Shown here: positions 1 to 8,813 of the stretch, piece by piece | Layout of the letters: the number at the start of each line of letters is the position of its first letter | Numbering within the stretch: position 1 is the first letter of the stretch | DNA from: Gordonia hankookensis | Lineage (GTDB): Bacteria; Actinomycetota; Actinomycetes; Mycobacteriales; Mycobacteriaceae | Length of the DNA stretch: 64,000 nucleotides | Direction: 5' to 3' | Assembly: GCF_014673215.1 (NCBI RefSeq) | Contig: NZ_JACWMS010000005.1 | Location: 1-64,000, forward strand | Translations under genes and position numbers: made by a program | Notes under the pieces: generated by a model | The model's input: the letters and a program-made list of their open reading frames with translations, nothing else | What the model was told of the DNA's origin: nothing | The model's database searches: none

Positions 1-1
1 A

Positions 2-120
2 GTTACGGCGGCCATAGCGGAGGGGAAACGCCCGGTCCCATTCCGAACCCGGAAGCTAAGCCCTCCAGCGCCAATGGTACTGCACCCTAACCAGTGTGGG
101 AGAGTAGGACACCGCCGAAC
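2..120 (+). rRNA. rrf: 5S ribosomal RNA
   Basis: The sequence carries the conserved actinobacterial 5S core, including the loop segments cccattccgaacccgga and gaagctaagcc. The 5' end (gttacggcgg) pairs with the 3' end (ccgccgaac) to form helix I, which sets the limits at about 2-120. It is the last gene of an rrn operon whose 16S and 23S genes must lie to the left of the window. Confidence 0.95.
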
Positions 121-130
121 ACAACTCGAG

Positions 131-175
131 CAACGGCCTCGTATTCATTCGAAAGAATCGAATACGGGGCCGTTG
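131..175 (+). terminator. rrn operon terminator hairpin
   Basis: A long, nearly perfect inverted repeat starts 10 nt after the 5S gene. The left arm caacggcctcgtattc pairs with gaatacggggccgttg around a short gaaa-containing loop. A strong stem without a T-tract is usual for rRNA terminators in high-GC actinobacteria. Confidence 0.85.
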
Positions 176-265
176 CCATGTCTTCTCCACGACGCCGATA
201 TTCTGACTCGGGACCGGCGTCCGCCCGGGGAGACCATTCGATTCCGAACTTCTGGCTTCGAGGCA

Positions 266-271
266 TAGATT
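266..271 (+). promoter_or_regulatory. -10 hexamer TAGATT, leaderless promoter
   Basis: TAGATT lies exactly 7 nt before the ATG at 279, so transcription should begin at or next to the start codon. This favours ATG 279 over the in-frame TTG at 270. No clear -35 is visible. Confidence 0.5.
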
Positions 272-278
272 GGCTGCT

Positions 279-2342
279 ATGAGTGATCGTGACCGTCCCC
301 GCCGACGCGATGCGGGTCCAGGGCGACCGAATCGTCCCACCAGGGGCACCGGGTCGGCAGGCCGGCCGGACGAACCGGCATTGCCGGTCGACGTGGCAGC
401 CTCAGATCTGGACACCGATGTACGTCGTGATCTGCTGACGCTCGACAAGGCCAACGCCGAGAATGTGGCCCGCCATCTCGTGATGGTGACGCGCCTGCTC
501 GACGAGGATCCGCCGCTCGCGCTCGAACATGCCCGTGCGGCACGTCGCCGGGCTGGCCGAGTGGGTCTGGTCCGGGAGACCATGGGCATCGCCGCGTACA
601 ACGCGGGTGAGTGGCAGGAGGCCCTGTCGGAGCTCCGTGCCGCGCGTCGGATCACCGGTAACACCGCCCTGCTGCCGCTGATCGCGGACGCGGAGCGTGG
701 GCTGGGACGGCCCGCTCGTGCTGTGGAGATCGCACGCAGCGAGGACGGCCGGGCGCTCACGGGCGACGAGGCCACCGAGATGCGGATCGTCGAATCGGGC
801 GCGCGAATCGATCTGGGTGAGCCGGGTAAGGCAGTGGTCACGTTGCAGTCCGAGGACCTGTCCCCGGGCCGCTCGGGCACCGGACCGGCCCGCCTCTACT
901 ACGCGTACGCATCCGCTTTGCATGCTGCGGGCCGTACAGACGAGTCGATCACCTGGTTCATGAATGCTGCGTCGGCCGACGTCGACGACGTCACCGATGC
1001 CGAGCTGCGACTCGTCGAGCTGTCCTCAGACGATGCGGATGACGATTCGGTCCCGGCAGGCGATGCTGCCCTGCCCGGCGAGGACCTCGTCGACGAGCCC
1101 CTCGGAGTCGCAGTCCACGAGAACCCGGCCGACGGCCGCCCGTCCGACGGTGTCCGGACGACGCCGGTCGACGCGACGACTCCGGATGGCCCGGATGGCC
1201 CAGCGGGGCGTGACAGCGCCGCGGACGACACCGCCGCGCGGGTTGCTGTCGCCCCGGAACCGGCACATCGAGCTCCCGCCGAGTCCGGACGCGCACGTGA
1301 CGCTGCGACGCCGGTCGCGTCCGACAACACGTCGCTTGCAGCTCGCTACGACGCATTGCTGCTCGACCTCGACGGCACCGTCTTCGCGGGCCAGCGGGCC
1401 CTGCCGGGCGCCCGCGAGACTCTCGAGACCGTGGAGACCGCGCGATATTTCGTCACCAACAATGCGAGCCGCCGGCCGTCGGAGGTGGTTGCTCACCTGG
1501 TCGAGCTCGGTTTCGCGGCGACCGAGGATCAGGTGGTCACCAGCGCGCAATCGGCTGCACGGCTGCTCTCCGAACACCTCGAGCCCGGTTCACGCGCGCT
1601 CGTGATCGGAACCGACGGTCTCGCCCAGGAAGTTCGCGAGGTGGGGATCGGCGTCACGCGAAGTGCCGACGACCGCCCTGCCGCCGTCATCCAGGGGCAC
1701 TCGCCCGATACCGGTTGGGCCCAGCTGTCGGAGGCGGCGCTGGCAATCAACGCCGGTGCTCTGTGGATCGCCTGCAACACCGACGCCACCTTGCCGTCTG
1801 AGCGAGGAAAGCTGGTCGGGAACGGCTCGATGGTCGCCGCGGTAGCCCACGCCACCGGTCAGCAGCCGCTCGTTGCGGGCAAACCGGCTGCGCCGCTGAT
1901 GGCTGACGCGATAGCGCGCAGTCGTGCTTCGCGACCGCTCGTGGTCGGTGACCGGCTGGACACCGACATCGAGGGCGGGCACTCGGTGGGCGTCGACAGC
2001 GTGTTGGTCCTGACCGGGGTGAGCTCGGTGACGGATCTCCTCGTCGCGCCTCCCGAACAACGGCCGACCTATGTGATCTCGGATCTCACGGGTCTCTATC
2101 ACGACGCCGACACCGTGCGAGCCGGCGACCACGACGGTTGGCGGGTCGAGTTCGACGGGCCGACGGCCACGGTGAGCCGCGTCGGCTCTGCGACACCGCA
2201 GAGCCTCATCCCGGCTCTCGCATCGGCGGTGTGGTCGGCCATCGACGAAGGTGCGCTCGACCCGGCCGACCTGTCGATCACCGGTTCCGACACCGAAGTC
2301 CGTGGCGTCCTGGAGTCCGTCGGCGTCGGTCGGATGCGCTAG
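279..2342 (+). CDS. TPR-repeat protein fused to a HAD-IIA phosphatase
   Basis: This 687-residue protein has two parts. Residues about 35-255 are helical TPR-like repeats (for example ALEHARAARRRAGR and AGEWQEALSELRAA). After an acidic, proline-rich linker (about 260-350) comes a HAD-superfamily hydrolase of the NagD/4-nitrophenylphosphatase class, with motif I LLLDLDGTVF, motif II VTNNAS, and motif III/IV VVGDRLDTDIEGG. In M. tuberculosis, as I recall, these regions correspond to two neighbouring genes, Rv1691 (TPR) and Rv1692 (HAD), so this looks like a fusion. The start at ATG 279 is preferred because a TAGATT -10 lies 7 nt upstream; a TTG at 270 is possible. The substrate is unknown. It is the first gene of the tlyA-nadK-recN block. 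Confidence 0.85.
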   Translation: MSDRDRPRRRDAGPGRPNRPTRGTGSAGRPDEPALPVDVAASDLDTDVRRDLLTLDKANAENVARHLVMVTRLLDEDPPLALEHARAARRRAGRVGLVRETMGIAAYNAGEWQEALSELRAARRITGNTALLPLIADAERGLGRPARAVEIARSEDGRALTGDEATEMRIVESGARIDLGEPGKAVVTLQSEDLSPGRSGTGPARLYYAYASALHAAGRTDESITWFMNAASADVDDVTDAELRLVELSSDDADDDSVPAGDAALPGEDLVDEPLGVAVHENPADGRPSDGVRTTPVDATTPDGPDGPAGRDSAADDTAARVAVAPEPAHRAPAESGRARDAATPVASDNTSLAARYDALLLDLDGTVFAGQRALPGARETLETVETARYFVTNNASRRPSEVVAHLVELGFAATEDQVVTSAQSAARLLSEHLEPGSRALVIGTDGLAQEVREVGIGVTRSADDRPAAVIQGHSPDTGWAQLSEAALAINAGALWIACNTDATLPSERGKLVGNGSMVAAVAHATGQQPLVAGKPAAPLMADAIARSRASRPLVVGDRLDTDIEGGHSVGVDSVLVLTGVSSVTDLLVAPPEQRPTYVISDLTGLYHDADTVRAGDHDGWRVEFDGPTATVSRVGSATPQSLIPALASAVWSAIDEGALDPADLSITGSDTEVRGVLESVGVGRMR

Positions 2343-2355
2343 CGTTGGTCCCACC

Positions 2356-2694
2356 ATGACCGAACCGGGCGAATCAGGACGCGACGAGCAGCCGACCGGC
2401 TCCTCGTCGGTCGGTTCGGCATCGAACGGGCCGGTCCCGGGTCCACGACCCGGTCCACACCTGATGCCGCGGACCACCGGTGGCCCGTCGAACGGCGCCG
2501 ACGACGAGACTCCCGTGGTGGTCGATCCCGATACCGTCACGGATACGGTCGCGCAGCTGCTCGTGGAGGTCGATTCGGTACGGCAGGCCGCGGGCGAGAC
2601 CTTTGATCTGGCAGCACTGGCCCGTCAGACCGAACTCCTCGAACGGGCGCACGATGTGTTGACGACGGCACTGGAAGACGTCGATCCCCGATGA
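2356..2694 (+). CDS. Small conserved protein, Rv1693-like
   Basis: The protein has 112 residues. The first half is low-complexity (Ser, Gly, Pro, Asp) and probably disordered. The second half (about residues 60-108) is a short helical region, VAQLLVEVDSVRQAAGE followed by a leucine-rich stretch. It starts at the ATG 13 nt after the phosphatase stop, and its place between a HAD phosphatase and tlyA is that of the small conserved hypothetical Rv1693 in M. tuberculosis. No function is known. The C-terminal helix could mediate a protein contact, but this is a guess. Confidence 0.7.
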   Translation: MTEPGESGRDEQPTGSSSVGSASNGPVPGPRPGPHLMPRTTGGPSNGADDETPVVVDPDTVTDTVAQLLVEVDSVRQAAGETFDLAALARQTELLERAHDVLTTALEDVDPR

Positions 2695-2708
2695 CGGGCT
2701 GCTGACAG

Positions 2709-3665
2709 GTGGCCCCACGTGCGCGCCTCGACGCCGAGCTCGTCCGTCGCGGCCTGGCCCGGTCGCGCGAGCAGGCCCGGTCGTTGATCGCCGACGGGCT
2801 GGTCAAGGTCAACGGTGTCGTCGCAGTGAAACCGGCGACCAACGTGGGCCGCGACACCCCGATCCTCGTGTTGGAGACGGTGTCCGATGATTGGGCGTCT
2901 CGCGGCGCGCACAAGCTGCTCGGTGCGCTCGACGAGTTCGAACCACAGGGGCTGTTGGTCGGTGGTCGCCGCTGTCTGGATGCGGGGGCGTCGACCGGTG
3001 GGTTCACCGACGTTTTGCTGCGGCGCGAGGCGGCCGAGGTGGTGGCCGTGGACGTGGGTTACGGACAGCTGGTCTGGCGGCTCCAGAATGACCCGCGGGT
3101 CACCGTGCACGACCGAACGAATGTCCGGCGACTCACCCCCGAGGAGATCGGCGGCCCGGTCGATCTGGTGGTCGCGGATCTGTCCTTCATCTCGTTGGCA
3201 TTGGTCCTGGCCGCACTGTCCGCGTGCACCAAGACGGGGGCAGACCTGCTGCCCATGGTGAAACCTCAGTTCGAGGTGGGCAAAGATCGTGTCGGTGCGG
3301 GCGGGGTGGTGCGCGATCCCGACCAGCGGATCGATGCGGTGCTGGCGGTGGCGCGTCGAGCGCGTCAGTTCGGCCTGGAGACGCGCGGCGTGGTGGCCAG
3401 TCCGCTGCCCGGACCATCGGGAAACGTCGAATACTTCTTGTGGTTGCGCAAGGTCGGCGACGAGCGGCCGCCCCAGATCCACAACGTCGACGGCGATGTC
3501 GTGAACGCCCGGCCCGGCGCGGAACCGTCGTCGCCGGATAGTCTCGAAGACCGAACGGACGCGACGGGTGGCACGGCCGAAGGCGTCGCTCCCGCCCCGG
3601 GGACGTCCGACGATCCGGCGCTGATCGAGATGATCACCCGGGCCGTCGAGAACGGGCCCCGCTGA
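2709..3665 (+). CDS. tlyA: TlyA family rRNA 2'-O-methyltransferase
   Basis: TlyA methylates the ribose 2'-OH of specific cytidines in 16S and 23S rRNA using S-adenosylmethionine, and its loss gives capreomycin resistance in mycobacteria. The 318-residue protein has an N-terminal S4 RNA-binding domain (residues about 3-65, RLDAELVRRGLARSREQARSL) and a C-terminal Rossmann-like FtsJ/RrmJ-type methyltransferase with the SAM loop CLDAGASTGGFTDVLL. A tail of about 50 residues after the catalytic domain (from about residue 265) is Asp/Glu/Pro-rich and longer than usual. Translation starts at GTG 2709. The gene sits in the conserved order HAD, small protein, tlyA, nadK, recN. Confidence 0.95.
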   Translation: MAPRARLDAELVRRGLARSREQARSLIADGLVKVNGVVAVKPATNVGRDTPILVLETVSDDWASRGAHKLLGALDEFEPQGLLVGGRRCLDAGASTGGFTDVLLRREAAEVVAVDVGYGQLVWRLQNDPRVTVHDRTNVRRLTPEEIGGPVDLVVADLSFISLALVLAALSACTKTGADLLPMVKPQFEVGKDRVGAGGVVRDPDQRIDAVLAVARRARQFGLETRGVVASPLPGPSGNVEYFLWLRKVGDERPPQIHNVDGDVVNARPGAEPSSPDSLEDRTDATGGTAEGVAPAPGTSDDPALIEMITRAVENGPR

Positions 3666-3682
3666 CACACGAAGGGACCATT

Positions 3683-4693
3683 GTGGCCATGGACGCGGCC
3701 GCCGATCGGGCGGGTCATCGAGAGTTCTTGGTGGTCGCTCATACCGGGCGGGAAATCGTCACGCAGACGATGGACGCCATCGCGCGCCATTGCGCCGGGG
3801 CCGGGGTGAGACTACGTGTGGTCGACCACGACACCAAGGCTCGCGAACAACAGATCGACGTGGTGGACGTTGCGCCGGAGATCAACCCACCCGAGAGCCA
3901 TCCCGTCGATCCCGAGCATCTGCGTCGCATCGGCGCCGCGGTCGAGGTCACGTCGGCGATACCGGCGTCCGCGGAGGGATGCGAGGTGGTGATCGTCCTC
4001 GGTGGCGACGGAACCTTCCTGCGTGCCGCCGAGCTCGCCTATCCCGCGCAGGTGCCGGTCCTCGGCATCAACCTGGGACGTATCGGTTTTCTTGCCGAGG
4101 CAGAGGCCAATCGCATCGACGAGGTGATGCAACAGTTGATCGACCGCGATTATCGAGTCGAGCCGCGAATGACCCTCGACGTCACGGTGATCGATCCGGC
4201 CCAGCCGGACCATCCGCCGGTGCGGAGTTGGGCCCTGAACGAGGTCGCGATCCTGAACAAGACCAACAACGGTGTTCTCGAGCTCGTCACCGAGGTCGAT
4301 GGCCGCCCCGTGTCGGCATTCGGCGCCGACGGCGTCCTGGTGTCGACGCCGACGGGGTCGACCGCCTACGCGTTCTCCGCAGGCGGCCCGGTGATGTGGC
4401 CTGATCTGGAGGCCATGCTCGTGGTGCCGAGCAACGCTCACGCTCTGTTCGCGCGTCCGCTGGTCACCAGCCCGCGGTCACGTATCGCAGTGGAGATCGA
4501 CAAGGGTGGCAGGTCGGCTGTGGCACTGTGTGACGGGCGAAGACGCATCGATGTCCCGGCGGGGGCACGTGTGGAAGTGGTCCGCAGCGACCGTTCGGTG
4601 CTGTGGGTGCGTATCGACTCGGATCCCTTCACCGACAGATTGGTGACAAAATTCGATCTACCGGTGACGGGCTGGCGGGGGAGGCAGACCTAG
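3683..4693 (+). CDS. nadK: NAD kinase
   Basis: NAD kinase phosphorylates NAD to NADP, in actinobacteria often with ATP or polyphosphate. The 336-residue protein shows the catalytic GGDGT motif (VIVLGGDGTFLRAAELA, about residue 108), the NE segment of the active site (WALNEVAIL), and the glycine-rich SAFGADGVLVSTPTGSTAY core. The start is GTG 3683, preceded by the ribosome site gaaggga; an ATG two codons on is the alternative. It lies 17 nt after tlyA and 2 nt before recN. Another NADP-linked use of polyphosphate is represented in the window only indirectly, by ppk2 at 49.5 kb. Confidence 0.96.
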   Translation: MAMDAAADRAGHREFLVVAHTGREIVTQTMDAIARHCAGAGVRLRVVDHDTKAREQQIDVVDVAPEINPPESHPVDPEHLRRIGAAVEVTSAIPASAEGCEVVIVLGGDGTFLRAAELAYPAQVPVLGINLGRIGFLAEAEANRIDEVMQQLIDRDYRVEPRMTLDVTVIDPAQPDHPPVRSWALNEVAILNKTNNGVLELVTEVDGRPVSAFGADGVLVSTPTGSTAYAFSAGGPVMWPDLEAMLVVPSNAHALFARPLVTSPRSRIAVEIDKGGRSAVALCDGRRRIDVPAGARVEVVRSDRSVLWVRIDSDPFTDRLVTKFDLPVTGWRGRQT

Positions 4694-4695
4694 AC

Positions 4696-6477
4696 GTGCT
4701 GGAAGAACTCTCGATCGAAGGCCTGGGTGTCATCGAGCAGGCCTCTGCTCAATTCCATCCCGGGTTCACCGTGCTGACGGGCGAGACCGGTGCGGGCAAG
4801 ACGATGATCGTCACGAGCCTGCACCTGCTCTCCGGTGCCCGCGCGGATGCCACCCGGGTCCGCTCCGGCGACACCAAGGCGACGGTCGAAGGTCGCTTCC
4901 GTCTCGCTGACGGAGGCTCGTCGCCCGGACACGGCGGTGACCCGGTGGTCGAGGAGATCCTGGAGTCGTCCGGCGCCGACGTCGACGAGGACGGCACCGT
5001 GATCGCCGTGCGATCGGTGAACGCCGATGGGCGGTCCCGGGCCCATCTCGGCGGACGCTCGGTGCCGGTCGGCGTGATGGGCCGACTGACCAATCAGCTC
5101 CTGGCCATCCACGGTCAGAACGATCAACTCCGGCTGCTGAAGCCCGAACACCAGCGGGCCGCTCTCGACACGTTCGCCGGGTCATCGGTCGCAGGGCCGT
5201 CCGACGCCTACCGTGCTGCCCGCGACTCCTGGATCGAGGTGCTCGACGAACTCGACGCACGCCGGACCAATCATCGTGAACTGGCACAGGAAGCCGATCG
5301 TCTGCGCTTCGGCGTGGACGAGATCGCCGCCGTCGACCCCCAACCCGGCGAGGACGCCGAGTTGGCTGCGACGATCCGTCGGCTCTCCGATCTGGAGACG
5401 ATCCGTGCCGCAGGGGCCGAGTCGCGCGAGATCGTCGCGGGAGACGCCGGATCGGTCGTCGACGGTCTCGGCCAGGTGCGGACGATCCTCGAGACGGCCG
5501 CCGACGACTCGCTGCGTGATCTGCTGCCGCGGGTGTCCGAGGCGTTGACGGTGATCACCGACGTGGGGGAGGAGCTGACCTCCTTCTTGGCCGACCTCCC
5601 CGCCGACGCCGACGAACTGGACAAACTGCTCACCCGCCAGGCGGAGTTGAAGGCGCTGGTGCGGAAATATGCACCCGACATCGACGGGGTGATCGCCTGG
5701 CGGACCGCCGCCGAGCTCCGGCTGACCGAGATCGACGACCCGCAACAATCCATCACAGAGCTCGAAAACGCCGCCACCGCAGCACAGGCGAAAGTGCAGG
5801 ATGCCGCCGCCGCCCTTCACCGCCGCCGGAAGACTGCGGCGAAATCGATGGCGTCGAAGGTGTCCGCGGAACTCGGCGGACTGGCGATGGGTGACACCAC
5901 GCTCGCGGTGGATGTCGCCGTCGAGCCCGCGGCCGCCGACGATCGGCTGGCGATCGAGCTCGACGGTCACCGGGCACATGCAGGCAGCGCAGGTGCCGAC
6001 CGCGTCGAGTTCGCGTTGCTGGCGCACAAAGGTGCCACGCCGCTGCCCATCGCGCGGTCGGCCTCGGGCGGCGAATTGTCGCGGGTGATGCTTGCACTCG
6101 AGGTGGTCCTGGCCGAACCGACCAGCGGATCGATCATGGTCTTCGACGAGGTCGATGCCGGCGTGGGCGGACGTGCTGCCGTCGAGATCGGACGGCGGCT
6201 GGCCGGCCTGGCCCGGGCACATCAGGTGATCGTCGTGACCCACCTGCCACAAGTGGCGGCATTCGCCGACAACCACCTGGTGATCGGCAAGAACTCGGGT
6301 GGCGGACGTAGTCGTCGACAGCACACGAGCACGGTGCGCACCCTGGATCGTGACGAACGCGTGGCCGAGCTCGCGCGGATGCTGGCAGGACTCGGTGATT
6401 CGGACACCGGGCGAGCGCACGCGGAGGAACTCCTGGCGACCGCCGAAGGCGAGAAGCAGGACCGCGACGACTCCTAG
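4696..6477 (+). CDS. recN: DNA repair protein RecN
   Basis: RecN is an SMC-like ATPase acting in double-strand break repair. The 593-residue protein has Walker A GETGAGKT near residue 35, a long central coiled-coil region (about 160-380), the ABC signature ASGGELSRVMLAL, Walker B IMVFDEVDAGVGG and the H-loop VTHLPQVAAFAD near the C-terminus. The start GTG 4696 gives the standard N-terminus LEELSIEGLGVI and lies just after the nadK stop, so translation is probably coupled. Confidence 0.96.
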   Translation: MLEELSIEGLGVIEQASAQFHPGFTVLTGETGAGKTMIVTSLHLLSGARADATRVRSGDTKATVEGRFRLADGGSSPGHGGDPVVEEILESSGADVDEDGTVIAVRSVNADGRSRAHLGGRSVPVGVMGRLTNQLLAIHGQNDQLRLLKPEHQRAALDTFAGSSVAGPSDAYRAARDSWIEVLDELDARRTNHRELAQEADRLRFGVDEIAAVDPQPGEDAELAATIRRLSDLETIRAAGAESREIVAGDAGSVVDGLGQVRTILETAADDSLRDLLPRVSEALTVITDVGEELTSFLADLPADADELDKLLTRQAELKALVRKYAPDIDGVIAWRTAAELRLTEIDDPQQSITELENAATAAQAKVQDAAAALHRRRKTAAKSMASKVSAELGGLAMGDTTLAVDVAVEPAAADDRLAIELDGHRAHAGSAGADRVEFALLAHKGATPLPIARSASGGELSRVMLALEVVLAEPTSGSIMVFDEVDAGVGGRAAVEIGRRLAGLARAHQVIVVTHLPQVAAFADNHLVIGKNSGGGRSRRQHTSTVRTLDRDERVAELARMLAGLGDSDTGRAHAEELLATAEGEKQDRDDS

Positions 6478-6492
6478 GTCCCGCCATTGGGT

Positions 6493-6528
6493 GTTACTCA
6501 TGTGACAAAAGTTGCAGTTGTTGCGGCG
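6493..6528 (+). promoter_or_regulatory. 9-bp-spaced GTNAC-like repeats (candidate MtrA box) before steA
   Basis: Half-sites GTTAC (6493), GTGAC (6502), GTTGC (6511) and GTTGC (6520) follow each other at exactly 9-bp spacing. MtrA of mycobacteria and corynebacteria binds direct repeats of a GTCACAgcg-like 9-mer. The array lies about 45-80 bp upstream of steA, a septum gene, and fits that regulon. Binding is inferred. Confidence 0.45.
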
Positions 6529-6571
6529 CGCCTCCCCATGCTGTCGCGGCCGCATGGTGATCATGGGCGTC

Positions 6572-7759
6572 ATGAAGATGCCTGCCCTGCTTGCCCGTAC
6601 GACCGATGAACTCCCTGGTGTCTCCGGAATAGCCAGGATCGACAAGAACACCCGCCGGTTGCTCGATCGGATCGGCCCCGGCGACATCGCCATCCTCGAC
6701 GAGGTCGACCTGGACCGGATGACCGCTGACGCCCTGGTGCAGGCCAACGTCGTCGCAGTGGTCAACGCGTCCAGGTCGATCTCCGGCAGGTATCCGAATC
6801 TCGGTCCGGAGGTGCTCGTCGCCTCGGGCATCGTCCTGCTCGACGACGTGGGTGACGAAGTCTTCAAGCGGGTGAAGGACGGGGCCAAGCTCCGCATCGA
6901 CAACGATCGTCTGTACGTCGGGGAACGACGTCTCGCGCTGGGGCAGCAACTCGAGGAACGCGACATCGCGGACTTGATGATCGAGGCGAAGACCGGGCTG
7001 GTCGATCATCTGGAAGCATTCTCGGGCAACACGATCGAGTTCATCAGGAGCGAGTCGCCGCTGTTGATCGACGGGGTCGGGGTACCCGACATCGACGCCG
7101 ACCTCGCGGCGCGGCACGTGGTGATCGTGGCCGACGGGGCGGATCGGGGTACGGACCTGCGCGCACTGAAGCCCTTCATCAAGGAGTACTCACCGGTCCT
7201 CATCGGTGTCGGGGCCGGTGCCGACACCTTGCTGAAAGCCGGGTACAAGCCAGCCGTGATCGTCGGCGATCCCGACGAGATGAAGGCGGCGACGCTCAAA
7301 TGCGGTGCACAGCTGGTACTTCCGGCGGACACCGACGGCCACGCCCAAGGATTGGCACGTATTCAGGATCTGGGGGTCGGCGCCACGACGTTCCCCGCGG
7401 CGGGAGCCGCGGCAGATCTCGCCCTGCTGCTCGCGGATTACCACGGTGCGGATCTCATCGTGACGGTCGGTTACGGGGGAACGCTCGACGACTTCTTCGA
7501 TCGCTCACGGCGCGAGAGCAATCCGTCGACCTTCCTGACCCGTCTCAAGGTCGGTCCGAAGCTGGTGGACGCCAAGGCCGTCGCAACGCTGTATCGGAGC
7601 CGGATCTCGGGTGCTGCGATCGCCTGCGTGGTGCTGGCCGCGCTGATCGCTGTGATCGCGGCGATCATGCTCTCCAACATGGGACCCGACGTGAGCGACT
7701 GGGCCGTCGCGCAATACCACAATGCCGTCGAGTGGGCGCGAGACGTCTGGAACAGGTGA
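6572..7759 (+). CDS. steA: SteA-like cytokinetic-ring protein
   Basis: The 395-residue protein matches Rv1697 and corynebacterial SteA along its whole length, for example the segments NASRSISGRYPNLGPE, SGNTIEFIRSESPLLID and KPFIKEYSPVL. It has a soluble domain related to the catalytic region of thiamine pyrophosphokinases, then one transmembrane helix near the C-terminus (AIACVVLAALIAVIAAIML, about residues 340-360) with a short tail. In Corynebacterium SteA works with SteB at the division site to control septal peptidoglycan hydrolysis. The start at ATG 6572 (MKMPALL) matches the family. Upstream ATGs at 6554 and 6563 exist. The gene is followed 3 nt later by steB. Confidence 0.88.
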   Translation: MKMPALLARTTDELPGVSGIARIDKNTRRLLDRIGPGDIAILDEVDLDRMTADALVQANVVAVVNASRSISGRYPNLGPEVLVASGIVLLDDVGDEVFKRVKDGAKLRIDNDRLYVGERRLALGQQLEERDIADLMIEAKTGLVDHLEAFSGNTIEFIRSESPLLIDGVGVPDIDADLAARHVVIVADGADRGTDLRALKPFIKEYSPVLIGVGAGADTLLKAGYKPAVIVGDPDEMKAATLKCGAQLVLPADTDGHAQGLARIQDLGVGATTFPAAGAAADLALLLADYHGADLIVTVGYGGTLDDFFDRSRRESNPSTFLTRLKVGPKLVDAKAVATLYRSRISGAAIACVVLAALIAVIAAIMLSNMGPDVSDWAVAQYHNAVEWARDVWNR

Positions 7760-7762
7760 TCG

Positions 7763-8698
7763 ATGATCTCTCTCAGGCAGCACGCGATCTCGCTCGTCGC
7801 GGTCTTCCTCGCGCTTGCAGTCGGTCTGTTCCTCGGGTCCGGCTTCATCGGGGATCGGGTCAACTCGGTCACCGGGACATCGCGGGACCGGATCGGCGAC
7901 CTCGAGAAGCAACGCGACCAACTCAACGAGCAGGTCAACGCGGCCAACAGTTTTGACGCAGCCATCGGAGCGCGTCTGATCGCCGGCACCCTGAAGGGGC
8001 AGTCGGTGCTGGTCGTCAGTGCTCCGAACGCAGCGGACGCCGATGTGGACGCGGTCAAGGAGTCGATTGCGTCGGCGGGTGGGCGTTTCGCCGGACAGAT
8101 CGCGCTGACCGATTCGCTGGTGCGCGACCAGAACGCGGAACAGGTACGCACGATCGTCGATCAGACGATCCCGCCCGGCGCGACGCTGCGCACCGAGCTC
8201 ACCGATTCGGGAGGTCGTGTCGGTGACCTGCTCGGTGCGCTCACCCTGCACCGGGACGGGCAGTCGGCAGCATCGGCCGGGGACACCCGGCTGGGCCTGC
8301 AGGCCCTGCGCGAAGGCGGATTCATCGACTACGCCGACGGCGCGGTCTCACCGGCCGACCTGGTCGTCGTGGTCACGGGTGATCCGCTCGGTGCCGACGC
8401 CGGAGCCCAGGGTCAGTTGACCGCGCGACTCGCCGGTTCGATGTCGGCCCGCGGCCAGGGCGGTGCGCTGCTCGGCCGTACCGGTTCGGCGACGGGCGGA
8501 TCGCCGATCGCCGTGGTGCGTTCTGATCCCGGCCTCGGCAACGCGGTGTCCACGATCGACAACGTCGACCAGCAGACGGGCCGGATCACTGCCGTGCTGG
8601 CCCTGGCGGACGAGGCGGACGGCCGGACGGGTGCCTACGGCACCGGGCCGGGCGCCAAGGCGATCACCGTGGGAGCCCAGTCGGGCCCGGCCGCCTGA
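7763..8698 (+). CDS. steB: SteB/MctB family protein
   Basis: The 311-residue protein begins with a single hydrophobic segment (AISLVAVFLALAVGLFLGSGF, residues 8-28) followed by a short coiled coil (GDLEKQRDQLNEQVN) and a soluble domain. It is the homologue of Rv1698, described in mycobacteria as the copper transport protein MctB and in corynebacteria as SteB, the partner of SteA in cell division. The two names describe the same family, and the neighbouring steA favours the division role here. The short C-terminal tail is Gly/Ala-rich. Confidence 0.87.
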   Translation: MISLRQHAISLVAVFLALAVGLFLGSGFIGDRVNSVTGTSRDRIGDLEKQRDQLNEQVNAANSFDAAIGARLIAGTLKGQSVLVVSAPNAADADVDAVKESIASAGGRFAGQIALTDSLVRDQNAEQVRTIVDQTIPPGATLRTELTDSGGRVGDLLGALTLHRDGQSAASAGDTRLGLQALREGGFIDYADGAVSPADLVVVVTGDPLGADAGAQGQLTARLAGSMSARGQGGALLGRTGSATGGSPIAVVRSDPGLGNAVSTIDNVDQQTGRITAVLALADEADGRTGAYGTGPGAKAITVGAQSGPAA

Positions 8699-8749
8699 CG
8701 CGGTCGGGCGCCGTCTCACGGTGTGGCGTCCGTCGAACCGGCACAGAGG

Positions 8750-8758
8750 TGTTACCCT
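8750..8758 (+). promoter_or_regulatory. Extended -10 element before pyrG
   Basis: TG-T-TACCCT (8750-8758) is an extended -10 about 55 nt upstream of the pyrG start in a 115-nt intergenic gap. No good -35 is visible. Confidence 0.35.
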
Positions 8759-8813
8759 GGAGTCCCGTAGGTAATCAGGGTTTTCTGGCCTGGATCGGCC
8801 GACGGGAGACGCA

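Noticed and set aside
56..880. Minus-strand 274-codon frame near the left end
   Set aside because: It runs over the 5S gene, its terminator and the N-terminal part of the TPR-HAD gene.
5182..6966. 594-codon minus-strand frame over recN and steA
   Set aside because: It overlaps two certain plus-strand genes and shows a Ser/Arg/Pro-rich shadow composition without recognised motifs.
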